Source of the DNA: Bacteriovoracaceae bacterium
GTDB lineage: Bacteria > Bdellovibrionota > Bacteriovoracia > Bacteriovoracales > Bacteriovoracaceae
Direction: 5' to 3'
DNA: 64,000 bases
Assembly: GCA_947377285.1 (NCBI GenBank)
Contig: CANCFT010000008.1
Span: 49,386 to 113,385 of the forward strand
Made by a program: the position numbers and the translations under genes. Of the stretch, positions 1-9,007 are shown in pieces. Numbering within the stretch: the first letter of the stretch is position 1; the number at the start of each line of letters is the position of its first letter. The notes beneath the pieces are model-generated. The model was not told the origin of the DNA. It saw only the letters and a program-made list of their open reading frames with translations, and did not search any database.

Positions 1-3000
1 ATATATTATACTGATTATCCCAATCGTAATGGTCGACATAACTTTTTCCGAATGAACTTCCTGTTGGGTTCATAAGATAATTGGCCGGTGCAAGTGTGCT
101 GTCTGGATTATCTTTATCAATTTCATCTTTAGTTCTAAATGATCTATTCCAATTCCTAACTGTGATTCTGATTCGAGCTTTAATATCTTTTGCGGCATCT
201 AGGCAAGCAATTTGATAGTATGGATTTGATCCACTCGAAAATGGAATAGCTGAGACAGCAGAAAGTGGACTTTGTGAAGCAGCATAAGTACTAAATGTAT
301 TCGAATCTGTTATTGAAGAACTACATTTATTATTAAGTGTACCGTTCGCAATTCGAAAGTTAGATAAGTCATTATGTGAAATCGGAGAAGTGAAGTCAGA
401 TGTGACTTTTTGGCCTTCAGCTGAAGCGTAGATGATTGCTCTATTGCCACCTGCGATTTGTGGATCAGATAAAATATCTCTCACGGGACCTTGAAGACAA
501 TTCGTTATTTTTCCGCCACATTTCATTGTAAAAGTGGTCTTCGTATCGATTGTACATGCAGATGTAGCATCAGCAGTCCAAGTATGTGTCGTAACTTTAA
601 CCGATCCTTCGTCGCAATTAGGTCCAGATCCAGAAACATAATCTCCTGCACATAATAACTCTGGAGTTGGTGCTTCTGTTGGAGTTGCCAGACAACCAGT
701 ATGATAGGCATAAGTTGCAGTTAACGAGTCTGTTTGGATTGGGGCATATTGCCAGAATGAATAAGGGTAAACTTGGATATACTCACAAATTCCTTTCCCT
801 GCCGCTGAAGTTAATTTTAAATTATTAAAATGGATATCTTCTTCTTCGCCATCCATAAAACATCGAACATCAAGAATACCAGTACCATTATTTATATCAG
901 TAGAATTGATTCGGCATTTTCTTGTATTTTGATAATCCCCAACTTTATGAAGGTTAAATGTTGTGGCAGATGAAGCAGAATCATTAGCAATATAAAAGAA
1001 ATCTCTAACTTCTAATTTTAAATTAAAATTTGAGACACCTAAAAGGTTTTTCGCAGTAAAAACATAACTATTAACAGTTGAGCTCGTAGTTGGAATTCCA
1101 GAGAGAATTCCCGTTCTAGCATCTAAAGTAATACCTTCAGGAAGTGCAGGAGTTACTGAGTAAGTAACACCAGTTCCAGCCTTAAGTGCCATTTGAAGCT
1201 CAAAATAGACACCTCTTTCAGCGGCAAAATAACTATCAAATGTTATTTTTCCAACACCGGTATTTGAAATAGCTGCCGTTGGACCTGAACCTGTAGATCG
1301 CTCATCGAAAACGAGATTATCGTTTTGTTGAAAATTTCGTGAACCAATATCACTTGGATTAATTGATCGGAAAATATCACTTACATAAACTGCCGTTGCT
1401 GATTGATCATACACATACCCAGAAGATTTTGCGCCTGAACTAACGACATCGTTTCCAATAACATTAGATCCACCTGGATTAAGACTTACAATTTCCATTT
1501 TAAGTGAATCAGAATCAATTTCTGAAATGGTACTTGGAGCTAGAACTGTATTTCCAGTAGAGATAGCTGATGACCCAGATGCCGTGATATATACTCGACT
1601 AATTGGAGTGACTCCAGATGTATTTAATAAAAGCATGTCTCCGACAACCTGTCCGGTCGTAGGGATTGAAACAGCCGAACTAGTTGTGATGGCTGCACTG
1701 AAGTTAACAGGTTTAGCTAATATAACTCCGACAATGGCATTAAAGGTTTTACCGATATCAAATGGAGTTGATAAATCAAATGATCCCACGGTTGTGCTCA
1801 CTTCTATTTGCTTAGGAGTTGAGGGAATCATTTTAGTAACCGTTGCTTGAACAGAAGTTGTTTTTGGGAATACAATTGGACTAGTAATGAAATCACCTTC
1901 TCTCATATAACTATAGGCTAAGTCACTTATTGTTAAGAGTTGCTTGTGAGTTAAAGAGTACTGAGCCGGTGCTTCGATGACTTGAAATGACATTTGAGAA
2001 TCAACTGAACTTATTGCATTAGAAGCAGTGATTGTATATGTAACTAAAGGTAATGGAATTTTAGACCAACCAAAAATTTTTCCGGAATATTTATCGATAT
2101 CAAAGAAGTACTGACCCGCACCGGTCGTATCGTTTGGCAATTTAGGACTAATTGAATATTCTAAATAATTTCTCTTCGTTGAAATATCATTAGGATTAAT
2201 GTTATTAACAACATCTTCGATTGGCTGAAGTGTTGTATAGTTTGTAACTGAAAGTGGAACAGATGTAACAGTTGGAAATATATTTGATATAGAGGAAATT
2301 GTTAATCTTGGGACATAAAAACTTGTATCACTATCTAGAACTGAGCCAACTTTGAAGTAATAATTGGTTTTAAGTGCTTCACCTGCTCCATCTGGTTGAG
2401 AGTCACCATTGGAGTCAATATAATTTACTCCAGAAGGATTTTGAAGATCGTAGTGACTAACATTTTTAACTCCTAGAACTGAATTAAATTTATCTATGGT
2501 CTCTACTGTTCCCTTAATAGTATTTTTAGTAACATCAGAAGATACTTTTTTATCGTCTGCGATGAGTGGACCACTTAGATCACTAAAGGTAGTTAAATTA
2601 CCAGCTACTTTTAGTAGAACTTTTGGTGCTTGCGTATAATTAAGTAATTTGGGTGCACCTAAAATTTGTATTGTAATAGGTAATGAAGGTAAAAGTGAAA
2701 CGCCTCCAGTATTGTCGATGTATTTTACTGTAACAGTAAATGAATTTTTTCCCAGCGTTCCAATGAATGTCGGATTAGTATAAATTTGAGTTGGATAACC
2801 ACCAATTTGACATGTAACAGGATCAAAAGCTATTCCCAAACCATTTGGAATACTTGGAGAAATAAAACATTGTTTAATAATTCTATTTCTTGTTGTGTCA
2901 GTTGCAAAATCATTGTCCCCAGTAATACTGAATCCTTGCTTTGCACTATCACTAATATTAAAAACTAAATCATTTCCTGGAGCATAACTAAAATAAGTGG

Positions 3001-3187
3001 GAGGGCTAATCTTATCTACAGTAATCGTCGCTCCAGTACTATCAGTAACCGTAGCAACTGGTGCTGTCGTCGCTGCACTTTTAATCGGCGTCTCTTTTTT
3101 AAACTTGGTTAAACTATCTGGCATACAGCCTTGAAAGGTTAACGTTAATAAAAGTAGTGTTAGAATGTTTAATTTAAACGTTTTCAT
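1..3187 (-). CDS. Giant secreted lipoprotein with putative-Ig repeats (3' end outside window)
   Basis: One minus-strand frame is open from an ATG at 3187 to the left edge, giving at least 1062 residues. The N-terminus is a lipoprotein signal with lipobox LTFQGC (Cys about residue 21), so the protein is probably exported and lipid-anchored. The middle is beta-rich and Ser/Thr-rich. The segment LPEGITLDARTGILSGIP is a typical putative-Ig (He_PIG) motif, and DIDKYSGKIFGW looks like a second copy. The later part contains several Cys, for example in GICEYIQVYPYSFW and KCGGKITNCLQG. Codons remain coherent to the edge (SSFGKSYVDHYDWDNQYN). A role as surface or adhesion protein is inference from the architecture; no enzyme motif is seen. 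It is transcribed away from the response regulator at 3378. Confidence 0.85.
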   Translation of the reverse strand, partial: MKTFKLNILTLLLLTLTFQGCMPDSLTKFKKETPIKSAATTAPVATVTDSTGATITVDKISPPTYFSYAPGNDLVFNISDSAKQGFSITGDNDFATDTTRNRIIKQCFISPSIPNGLGIAFDPVTCQIGGYPTQIYTNPTFIGTLGKNSFTVTVKYIDNTGGVSLLPSLPITIQILGAPKLLNYTQAPKVLLKVAGNLTTFSDLSGPLIADDKKVSSDVTKNTIKGTVETIDKFNSVLGVKNVSHYDLQNPSGVNYIDSNGDSQPDGAGEALKTNYYFKVGSVLDSDTSFYVPRLTISSISNIFPTVTSVPLSVTNYTTLQPIEDVVNNINPNDISTKRNYLEYSISPKLPNDTTGAGQYFFDIDKYSGKIFGWSKIPLPLVTYTITASNAISSVDSQMSFQVIEAPAQYSLTHKQLLTISDLAYSYMREGDFITSPIVFPKTTSVQATVTKMIPSTPKQIEVSTTVGSFDLSTPFDIGKTFNAIVGVILAKPVNFSAAITTSSAVSIPTTGQVVGDMLLLNTSGVTPISRVYITASGSSAISTGNTVLAPSTISEIDSDSLKMEIVSLNPGGSNVIGNDVVSSGAKSSGYVYDQSATAVYVSDIFRSINPSDIGSRNFQQNDNLVFDERSTGSGPTAAISNTGVGKITFDSYFAAERGVYFELQMALKAGTGVTYSVTPALPEGITLDARTGILSGIPTTSSTVNSYVFTAKNLLGVSNFNLKLEVRDFFYIANDSASSATTFNLHKVGDYQNTRKCRINSTDINNGTGILDVRCFMDGEEEDIHFNNLKLTSAAGKGICEYIQVYPYSFWQYAPIQTDSLTATYAYHTGCLATPTEAPTPELLCAGDYVSGSGPNCDEGSVKVTTHTWTADATSACTIDTKTTFTMKCGGKITNCLQGPVRDILSDPQIAGGNRAIIYASAEGQKVTSDFTSPISHNDLSNFRIANGTLNNKCSSSITDSNTFSTYAASQSPLSAVSAIPFSSGSNPYYQIACLDAAKDIKARIRITVRNWNRSFRTKDEIDKDNPDSTLAPANYLMNPTGSSFGKSYVDHYDWDNQYNI

Positions 3188-3377
3188 ATCTACTATTATC
3201 GTTAATTTTTTAGAAATATTTAGGATTTGAATTAAATAAAACAATTTCAGAAAGTTATTGCATTTTAAGCGTTTTACTCAGGTATGAGAGTGACGATAAT
3301 ATGTGGCACCTGAGTACTTTTTATAGGCTAAACAAGGGCTTATTGCAGCAAGTTCGAATTATCATTATGATGCCTCA

Positions 3378-4727
3378 ATGGAAGCTTTAAAATTGAAAAT
3401 TCTGATCGTCGAAGACGACTTACTCTCTAGGTTAAGTCTTAGGTCTAGACTAGAGACCAAAGGAGATATCCTCGAAGCCTCTTCGGCCATAGTGGCCAAG
3501 TCTATGCTGGAAAAGCACACATTTGATATTGCCTTTGTTGACTTGGACCTCGAGCATGAACTTGCAGGATTAGAAATTATAAAATGCTTAAAAGATAAAT
3601 CAACCTATTCAGTTGTTCTTAGCGGACGCAAGGACGACCTTATAATCGAAAAGGCTTATGAATTAGGTTGCAATGATTATTTAGCAAAGCCATTTACGAA
3701 GTCTAGTTTAGAGTTAATTTTTAAAAAGCATTTAACCACAACAAATAAGGCCCAAACACTTCAGGAACTCAAAGATATTTTTCTTACGAATGACAATTCT
3801 TTAATTAAAGAATTAGAAATTATTGATCAAGCACTCTTGAGTCAAAGACCAGTATTAATTTCTGGAGAAAGTGGAACTGGTAAAACATTTTTAGCAAAAT
3901 TTATTCATCAACTTTCACAAAAAGTTTTGGGGAAGAAATCAGCATTCATACATTTGAATTGTGCTGAAATTTCTGAAAATTTAATTGATTCAGAACTTTT
4001 TGGTTATGAAAAGGGAGCCTTTACAGGAGCTCAAAAATCAAAAAAAGGAATGTTGGAATTGGCGGATGGAGGAATATTGTTTTTAGATGAAATCGCTACA
4101 CTCCCTCTATCTATACAAAAAAAATTACTTAAGGCCATAGAAGAAAAGTCTTTTTATCCGCTTGGTTCTGAAAAGATGATCCATTCAAATTTTCGCTTAA
4201 TAACTGCTACATGTGAAAATTTACAAGAGAAAATTTCTAAAGGAGAATTTAGAGCAGATTTCTTTTTTAGAATCGAAGGCTTTAATGTTTCACTTAAGTC
4301 ATTGCGAGAGAGAAAAGACGATATAAACAGATTGATTCAGTTTTTTATAAAAAAAGGGGAACGACTAATTGTCTTTGATTCACAAGCTAAGTTAATGATG
4401 AACACATATAAGTGGCCAGGAAATGTCCGTGAATTAGAAAGAACTATTGAAATCCTACAAACGAGAGAAAAAGGGATTGTAACAGCAATAGATTTAGAAA
4501 ACCTTTTTAGTAAACCAATAATTTCAACAAACTTAATTGATCTTGATCATATAAAGGAAATAGGATTAAAAAACTATATTGAAAATCTTGAAACTAATAT
4601 TTTAAAACTTGTACTTGATTCAAATGATGATAAGGTCCGAAAGACATTGTCTGACCTTAAGATTTCCAATAATTCTTTTTATCGAATTTTGGATAATTTA
4701 AAACTTCGGGAGTCAGAACGTGCGTGA
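3378..4727 (+). CDS. NtrC-type response regulator, sigma-54 activator
   Basis: A 449-residue protein with the classic three-part layout. Residues about 7-120 form a receiver domain with the acidic pair EDD near 12-14, the phospho-acceptor in FVDLDLE near 55 and the conserved Lys in LAKPF. Residues about 135-365 form an AAA+ sigma-54 activation domain: Walker A GESGTGKT, the sigma-54 contact loop GAFTGA intact, Walker B GGILFLDEIA and an arginine-finger region (FRADFFFRIEGF). The C-terminus resembles a Fis-type helix-turn-helix, weakly. It should activate sigma-54 promoters when phosphorylated; the target is unknown. Its end overlaps the next small gene by 8 nt, which suggests translational coupling. 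The cognate sensor kinase is not in the window. Confidence 0.93.
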   Translation: MEALKLKILIVEDDLLSRLSLRSRLETKGDILEASSAIVAKSMLEKHTFDIAFVDLDLEHELAGLEIIKCLKDKSTYSVVLSGRKDDLIIEKAYELGCNDYLAKPFTKSSLELIFKKHLTTTNKAQTLQELKDIFLTNDNSLIKELEIIDQALLSQRPVLISGESGTGKTFLAKFIHQLSQKVLGKKSAFIHLNCAEISENLIDSELFGYEKGAFTGAQKSKKGMLELADGGILFLDEIATLPLSIQKKLLKAIEEKSFYPLGSEKMIHSNFRLITATCENLQEKISKGEFRADFFFRIEGFNVSLKSLRERKDDINRLIQFFIKKGERLIVFDSQAKLMMNTYKWPGNVRELERTIEILQTREKGIVTAIDLENLFSKPIISTNLIDLDHIKEIGLKNYIENLETNILKLVLDSNDDKVRKTLSDLKISNNSFYRILDNLKLRESERA

Positions 4728-4932
4728 AAAATCCGAAGTGAGTCATTCAAATACTCAGGTACTTATTCACGATATTCACTCATCCTTGTCTGCCCTTCAG
4801 GGCGCAATTGAAATAATCAGTGATGAATGGCAAACAAATCCAGAGTTAGTTGAAAAAATTCTTCCTTTAACTGTTGATAAGATTAATCAACTTCAGCATC
4901 AACTTAAAAACTTTCAAAACCAATCAACATAA
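4720..4932 (+). CDS. Small protein with an isolated histidine-kinase H-box (DHp-like) helix
   Basis: A 70-residue protein starting at GTG, overlapping the response-regulator stop by 8 nt. Residues 17-28 read HDIHSSLSALQG, closely matching the H-box of HisKA dimerisation/phosphotransfer domains (H-D/E-x-x-x-P/S-L-x-x-L). A second helix follows (LPLTVDKINQLQHQL), as in a DHp hairpin. There is no ATP-binding HATPase domain and no membrane segment. It may be a minimal phosphotransfer or decoy partner for the adjacent regulator, or the remnant of a kinase whose catalytic half was lost. The tight overlap and clean frame favour a functional gene; the role is inference. Confidence 0.75.
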   Translation: MREKSEVSHSNTQVLIHDIHSSLSALQGAIEIISDEWQTNPELVEKILPLTVDKINQLQHQLKNFQNQST

Positions 4933-4998
4933 ATTTCCTTCTTCTCAAAAATCACTAACGTGTGCAAACTATAACAATAAAGTTTAAGGAGCATACCG

Positions 4999-5811
4999 TT
5001 GAGACTAATTTCTATTTTTATTCTGGCACTTTCACTTCATTTACTACATGCAGAAGATTCAAAGTCCCAAAAAGTTATTCCATTTACAGAAAAAATGCGG
5101 CCGACTATTTTGGGAGTGTTTGGTGAAACTTGGACGAATAAATTGATAGGAATTGCTCCTGTTGAAAAAAGTGAAAATAATGTTGTATTACCAACACTCC
5201 CCAAATTACAAAATGATGCGAAATCGTTGGCCGTCTACAATAAACATCCAGATAAAATTATTCTGAACTCTGCGCAAGAAGAAAAATATTTATATTCATA
5301 TATAAAAGAAATTTATGAAGTAACAAGACAAACAAAACCGAACGACGAAGAAGTGACAAAATTTATGAATGTACTCTCTCAAGGGGGAAGTCGTGAAGGA
5401 ATTTATCATTCATTAGTACTAGATTCGATTTATGGGAAAATGGAAAGTGTTGAAAAACCCGTTAAAGCAAATGCAGCTGAATTCGCAATCTATTTTTACG
5501 AAAGATATATTGGGAAAAAAATTGCGAACGAAAGTTTAAAAGGAATGAATATTTATTCACTTAAACGATTAGTCGCCGATAAAGCACTAGATATCATTGA
5601 TGCTTACGGCGAGAATCGAGAAGATTTGGAAAAATGGTATGCTGTTATGTCGAGTGATTTAGCGTCGAAATTTCCGTCTTTATGGTCGGGGAAAATGAGA
5701 AAAGATACAGTTTCACTTAATCATAAAAATTGGGCCAGCAAAGTACCTCTTCAGCATATTAAGTCTGAAACACTTATTAAAATTCATAGTGCTTTTAATT
5801 CAATGATGTAA
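4999..5811 (+). CDS. Secreted protein of unknown function
   Basis: 270 residues from a TTG start supported by the Shine-Dalgarno AAGGAG about 7 nt upstream. The N-terminus is a signal peptide (RLISIFILALSLHLLHA) with a likely cleavage after HA, so the protein should be periplasmic or secreted. The rest is soluble and mostly helical. A segment GGSREGIYHSLVLDSIYGKM recalls short helical sequences in secreted proteins of related bacteria, but I cannot assign a family. No catalytic motif is visible. It follows the small H-box gene by 66 nt on the same strand and converges on epmA, with only 3 nt between the stop codons. Confidence 0.8.
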   Translation: MRLISIFILALSLHLLHAEDSKSQKVIPFTEKMRPTILGVFGETWTNKLIGIAPVEKSENNVVLPTLPKLQNDAKSLAVYNKHPDKIILNSAQEEKYLYSYIKEIYEVTRQTKPNDEEVTKFMNVLSQGGSREGIYHSLVLDSIYGKMESVEKPVKANAAEFAIYFYERYIGKKIANESLKGMNIYSLKRLVADKALDIIDAYGENREDLEKWYAVMSSDLASKFPSLWSGKMRKDTVSLNHKNWASKVPLQHIKSETLIKIHSAFNSMM

Positions 5812-5814
5812 CGT

Positions 5815-6804
5815 TTAATCCCAAAATGGATTTTCAACACCAGTAAGAATTTTTAAAAATCTCTCGACTCCTAAGGCGATTCCAGATGATGTTGGAAGAC
5901 CTCGTTCAAGGGAGCTATAAAGGACTTGAGGTTCGGGAAGTTCATATTGGTAAAGTGCTAATTTTTCTTTGGACTGAATTCTAAAGCGTTCTTTTTGAAT
6001 TGCTAAATCCGTCAGTTCGTTAAAACAATTGCACAACTCAATCCCTTTACTATAAATTTCAAATCTCTCACAGACTCTCGGGTCTGATTTCTTGAGTGTT
6101 GAGAGAGCACTTAAGTGGTTAGGGAATTCATACAGTAATAAATAAGGATAATGAATTAAATGTGGTTCAATCTTATTAAGAAATAAAAGAAAATAATAAT
6201 CATCCCAAGAAAGTTTTTCTCCCTGGTTTGGAAGTGGAACATCTAAAAAGTTTTTTTCTATTAACTGTTTTAAATCTTTTGTATCTAGAAAGTCGAGAAT
6301 ATCAATATTGAGCATATCGAGAAAAAGTTCTTGAATAGATGCTTTTTCAAAACGTATGTTTTTCATTTTTGGGTCTATCGAATTTCCTTTTTGTTCGAGT
6401 TGTTCGAGTGAAAATTGAAATAGATCCTCACAGTCTTTCATAATTTGAGTGTAGTGGGCATTTTTCCTATACCATTCAAGCATTAAAAACTGAGGCCTGT
6501 GTACTGAGGCGAGAGGCTCATCACGAAAAGAATAAGTAATTGTATAGAGATCTTGAAAATCAAGAGAAAGAAGTTCTTTCATATGAAATTCAGGAGATGT
6601 CTGCAAATACCAGGGGGTCAAAGTTGCTGACTTCGCATGGGCCACTTGAAACGGATGTATATGAGTTTCCATCCCAGGGTTTTTAACCATCGGAGGAGTC
6701 ATGACATCTAAAAAATTTTGATTTTGAAAGAAAATTCTTATGGCCCAAAGCAAATCAAACTGTGCTTTTAATTTATTTTTGCGAATGTTTATATCTGAAT
6801 GCAT
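5815..6804 (-). CDS. epmA: Elongation factor P lysine ligase EpmA (PoxA/GenX)
   Basis: A class II aminoacyl-tRNA-synthetase-like protein of about 329 residues without an anticodon-binding domain, the normal size for EpmA. Diagnostic segments are VKNPGMETHIHPF, LQTSPEFHMKELL, motif 2 (FRDEP..HRPQFLMLEWYR) and motif 3 (GIALGVERFL) near the C-terminus. EpmA activates lysine (beta-lysine in E. coli) and attaches it to a conserved Lys of EF-P, which helps ribosomes through polyproline stretches. I chose the ATG at 6804; a GTG at 6813 is in frame but has no visible ribosome-binding site. EpmB and EF-P are not in this window, so the modification substrate cannot be judged here. Confidence 0.92.
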   Translation of the reverse strand: MHSDINIRKNKLKAQFDLLWAIRIFFQNQNFLDVMTPPMVKNPGMETHIHPFQVAHAKSATLTPWYLQTSPEFHMKELLSLDFQDLYTITYSFRDEPLASVHRPQFLMLEWYRKNAHYTQIMKDCEDLFQFSLEQLEQKGNSIDPKMKNIRFEKASIQELFLDMLNIDILDFLDTKDLKQLIEKNFLDVPLPNQGEKLSWDDYYFLLFLNKIEPHLIHYPYLLLYEFPNHLSALSTLKKSDPRVCERFEIYSKGIELCNCFNELTDLAIQKERFRIQSKEKLALYQYELPEPQVLYSSLERGLPTSSGIALGVERFLKILTGVENPFWD

Positions 6805-6909
6805 AAAGCTCACTTTATCTTATCAATTAAGAGCTCTGCAAGTTGAAAAATCCAGGATTATGACTTATCTTGGACAAAGTTTTTTGATTTTAATACAGTT
6901 GAGGATTTT

Positions 6910-8007
6910 GTGAATATAGTTTTAATTTTGATTTCTTTGGGATTTTTCTCGCTTGTCATTTTTTTCTTTTATCGTTCGTCTAAAACGACAAAGACAGAAA
7001 AAATTTTAGATGATTCCATCAAAAAAGATGAAGTTATTTCAACTCCTCTGCCTTTAGCAGTTCCTCCTATTCCTTTAGTTAGTTTTGCTGACCGCCTAAG
7101 AAATGGACTAACTCGCTCGAGAGTTGAAGTTTGGGGTAAACTTTCAACACTTTTTTCCAATGGACTCGGCACAATTGATGAAGAAAATTTAGAAGAACTT
7201 CTTTATGGTGCAGATATTGGAACTGCAACTGTTGCTGAGTTAATGGTAGAGGTCCATAAAAAAGCGAAAGAAGGAAACTTAACAGAAGCGACTTTTAAAA
7301 CTTTTCTTTTTGATTTTTTAAAAGCCAAAATTGAACCTATTCAAACAAAAATAGATCAAAGTCTTTATCAATTCCACCCTAATGAAAAAGGGCCCACTAA
7401 AGTCATCATGGTTGTGGGAGTCAATGGAGCTGGTAAAACAACAACAATTGGAAAACTTGCGACAAAACTTCGCTTACAAGGGGCCAATGTCGTCGTTGGT
7501 GCATGCGATACTTTTAGGGCCGCTGCAGTTGATCAATTACAAGTCTGGTGTGATCGATCTGGTGCAACTATGATCCGGGCGAAGGAAGGAAGCAATCCAT
7601 CAGGAGTTGGATATGACGCTCTTCAAGCGGCCATCAATCAAAATGCAGATTACTGCATTCTCGACACAGCAGGGCGATTGCATACAAAAGAAAATTTAAT
7701 GGATGAGTTAGTCAAAAGTAAAAACGTTTTGAAAAAACTTGACCCAAGTGCACCTCACCAAATTCTTTTAGTCATTGACGCAATTACAGGTCAAAATGCA
7801 CTTCGCCAAGCAGAAGAATTCCATAAGGCCCTCGATTTAACTGGCCTTATTTTTACAAAGTGCGATGGTTCATCGAAAGCGGGAAGTGCTGTTTCAATAG
7901 TTGAGCAACTAAAACTCCCCATAGCTTATATTGGAGTAGGGGAAACAGCTGAAGATTTAGATATTTTTCAAGTGGATGATTATCTCAAAGCCCTTCTTGG
8001 TCTCTAA
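6910..8007 (+). CDS. ftsY: Signal recognition particle receptor FtsY with N-terminal membrane anchor
   Basis: 365 residues from a GTG start with GAGG upstream. Residues 3-22 are a hydrophobic helix (VLILISLGFFSLVIFFFY) followed by a charged linker. The SRP-GTPase NG domain then starts near 60. GTPase motifs are complete: G1 GVNGAGKTTT, DTFRAAAVDQL, G3 LDTAGRLH, G4 TKCDGSSKAG, and the closing IGVGETAEDLDIF. FtsY is the membrane receptor that docks the Ffh-ribosome complex at the translocon. E. coli FtsY has an acidic A domain instead of a membrane helix; here anchoring appears to be by a true transmembrane segment. It starts a same-strand run with zapA, fau and rny. Confidence 0.95.
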   Translation: MNIVLILISLGFFSLVIFFFYRSSKTTKTEKILDDSIKKDEVISTPLPLAVPPIPLVSFADRLRNGLTRSRVEVWGKLSTLFSNGLGTIDEENLEELLYGADIGTATVAELMVEVHKKAKEGNLTEATFKTFLFDFLKAKIEPIQTKIDQSLYQFHPNEKGPTKVIMVVGVNGAGKTTTIGKLATKLRLQGANVVVGACDTFRAAAVDQLQVWCDRSGATMIRAKEGSNPSGVGYDALQAAINQNADYCILDTAGRLHTKENLMDELVKSKNVLKKLDPSAPHQILLVIDAITGQNALRQAEEFHKALDLTGLIFTKCDGSSKAGSAVSIVEQLKLPIAYIGVGETAEDLDIFQVDDYLKALLGL

Positions 8008-8037
8008 GTTTCTCTTATGTAGTGCAGGGCATTTTGT

Positions 8038-8394
8038 TTGACGAAAATTCCTCTATCGATTACTCTAAATTCAATGAATAATGTTAGAGAAGACAGAAAT
8101 GTCGATGAAGCACTTTTTGAAGTATTAGGCCAAAAACTCAAGCTAAAAAGAGATGAAAAGCTAGAGGGAATTGGACCAAGTGATATTGTCGGGTATGTTC
8201 AATCCGAAGCTCTCAAAATAATTAATCAATCACCTCAGTTAAGCCAATCTCAAGTTGCAGTATTGTTAACTTTGAAGTTTGCTGGTGAAAAATTAGCCTT
8301 AGAAAAAGAGTATCGCGAAAATATTAATCTCCTGCGAACGACAGCAGTAGATGCACTTCAGTTCATCGAAGAAGTCTCTCCAACAACTCGCTAA
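8038..8394 (+). CDS. zapA: ZapA-like cell-division protein
   Basis: 118 residues from a TTG start 30 nt after ftsY. The layout fits the ZapA family: an N-terminal segment with LGQKLKLKRDE, a middle helix (IVGYVQSEALKIINQ), a stretch SQVAVLLTLKFAGEKLALEK similar to the family's alanine/leucine helix, and a C-terminal coiled coil. ZapA binds FtsZ and promotes protofilament bundling at the division site. Context supports this, since zapA commonly precedes the 5-formyl-THF cyclo-ligase gene, as here 8 nt downstream. Sequence conservation in this family is low, so the call rests on pattern plus neighbourhood. The start is uncertain because the ribosome-binding site is weak. Confidence 0.72.
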   Translation: MTKIPLSITLNSMNNVREDRNVDEALFEVLGQKLKLKRDEKLEGIGPSDIVGYVQSEALKIINQSPQLSQSQVAVLLTLKFAGEKLALEKEYRENINLLRTTAVDALQFIEEVSPTTR

Positions 8395-8402
8395 AAGCTC
8401 AA

Positions 8403-8996
8403 GTGAAAACTAAAGCTATTTGTCGATCTGAAATGAAAGTAATACTTTCGTTAATTGATAAACAGTCTTTCACTGAATGGAGTTCTTTAATTGCAAAGAA
8501 TCTTCAGATACTTTTGAGCTCTCAAAACATTATTCAAGACAAATTGATTATTGGAGCTTTTGCTCCGATTTACCAAGAGCCAATTTGGTTTCAAGGAATA
8601 AGCCCTGAAGTTTTAAAACTTATAGCTTTTCCAACTACCGAAGTAGGCACTTTGAATATGATTTTTAAATTGTCTCAACTGAGTGATTTAGTCATAAAAA
8701 AGGATTTTGGTTTTAATATTTTAGGCCCTAATGATATTTCACATACCGTTAATCCGGAAGTGATATTGATACCAGGACTTTCGTTTACGAGAATTGGTGA
8801 ACGCTTAGGAAGAGGAAAGGGGCACTATGATCAGTACTTAGAACGATACCTTGGAATGAAAGTTGGAATTTGTTTTTCTTTGCAAATAGAAAAAGAAATT
8901 CCGACAGAAATGCACGATATTCAACTTGATTATATCGTGACTGAAAAAGAAATAATAAATTGCAAACTTGCAAAAGTAATAGATAAGAAAATTTAA
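8403..8996 (+). CDS. fau: 5-formyltetrahydrofolate cyclo-ligase
   Basis: 197 residues from GTG, 8 nt after zapA. The family signature near residues 127-148 is clear: PGLSFTRIGERLGRGKGHYD, the ATP/substrate loop of MTHFS enzymes. The enzyme uses ATP to convert 5-formyl-THF to 5,10-methenyl-THF, returning stored folate to one-carbon metabolism. Length matches the family (about 180-200). The zapA-fau neighbourhood is common in proteobacteria, where 6S RNA often lies between or beside the two genes; here the gap is only 8 nt, so no 6S RNA is present at this site. Confidence 0.9.
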   Translation: MKTKAICRSEMKVILSLIDKQSFTEWSSLIAKNLQILLSSQNIIQDKLIIGAFAPIYQEPIWFQGISPEVLKLIAFPTTEVGTLNMIFKLSQLSDLVIKKDFGFNILGPNDISHTVNPEVILIPGLSFTRIGERLGRGKGHYDQYLERYLGMKVGICFSLQIEKEIPTEMHDIQLDYIVTEKEIINCKLAKVIDKKI

Positions 8997-9007
8997 AAGG
9001 AGCTCAT

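Noticed and set aside
523..2968. Short open frames at 523-711 (-), 1527-1850 (+) and 2786-2968 (+)
   Set aside because: They lie out of frame or antisense within the continuous minus-strand lipoprotein frame, have no ribosome-binding site and match no family.
3303..3320. Possible sigma-54 promoter (TGGCAC near 3304)
   Set aside because: The -24 half fits, but the -12 GC element is missing at the required spacing (tact instead of TTGC).
8395..8402. 6S RNA between zapA and the 5-formyl-THF cyclo-ligase gene
   Set aside because: The gap is only 8 nt, so the usual 6S location is empty here.
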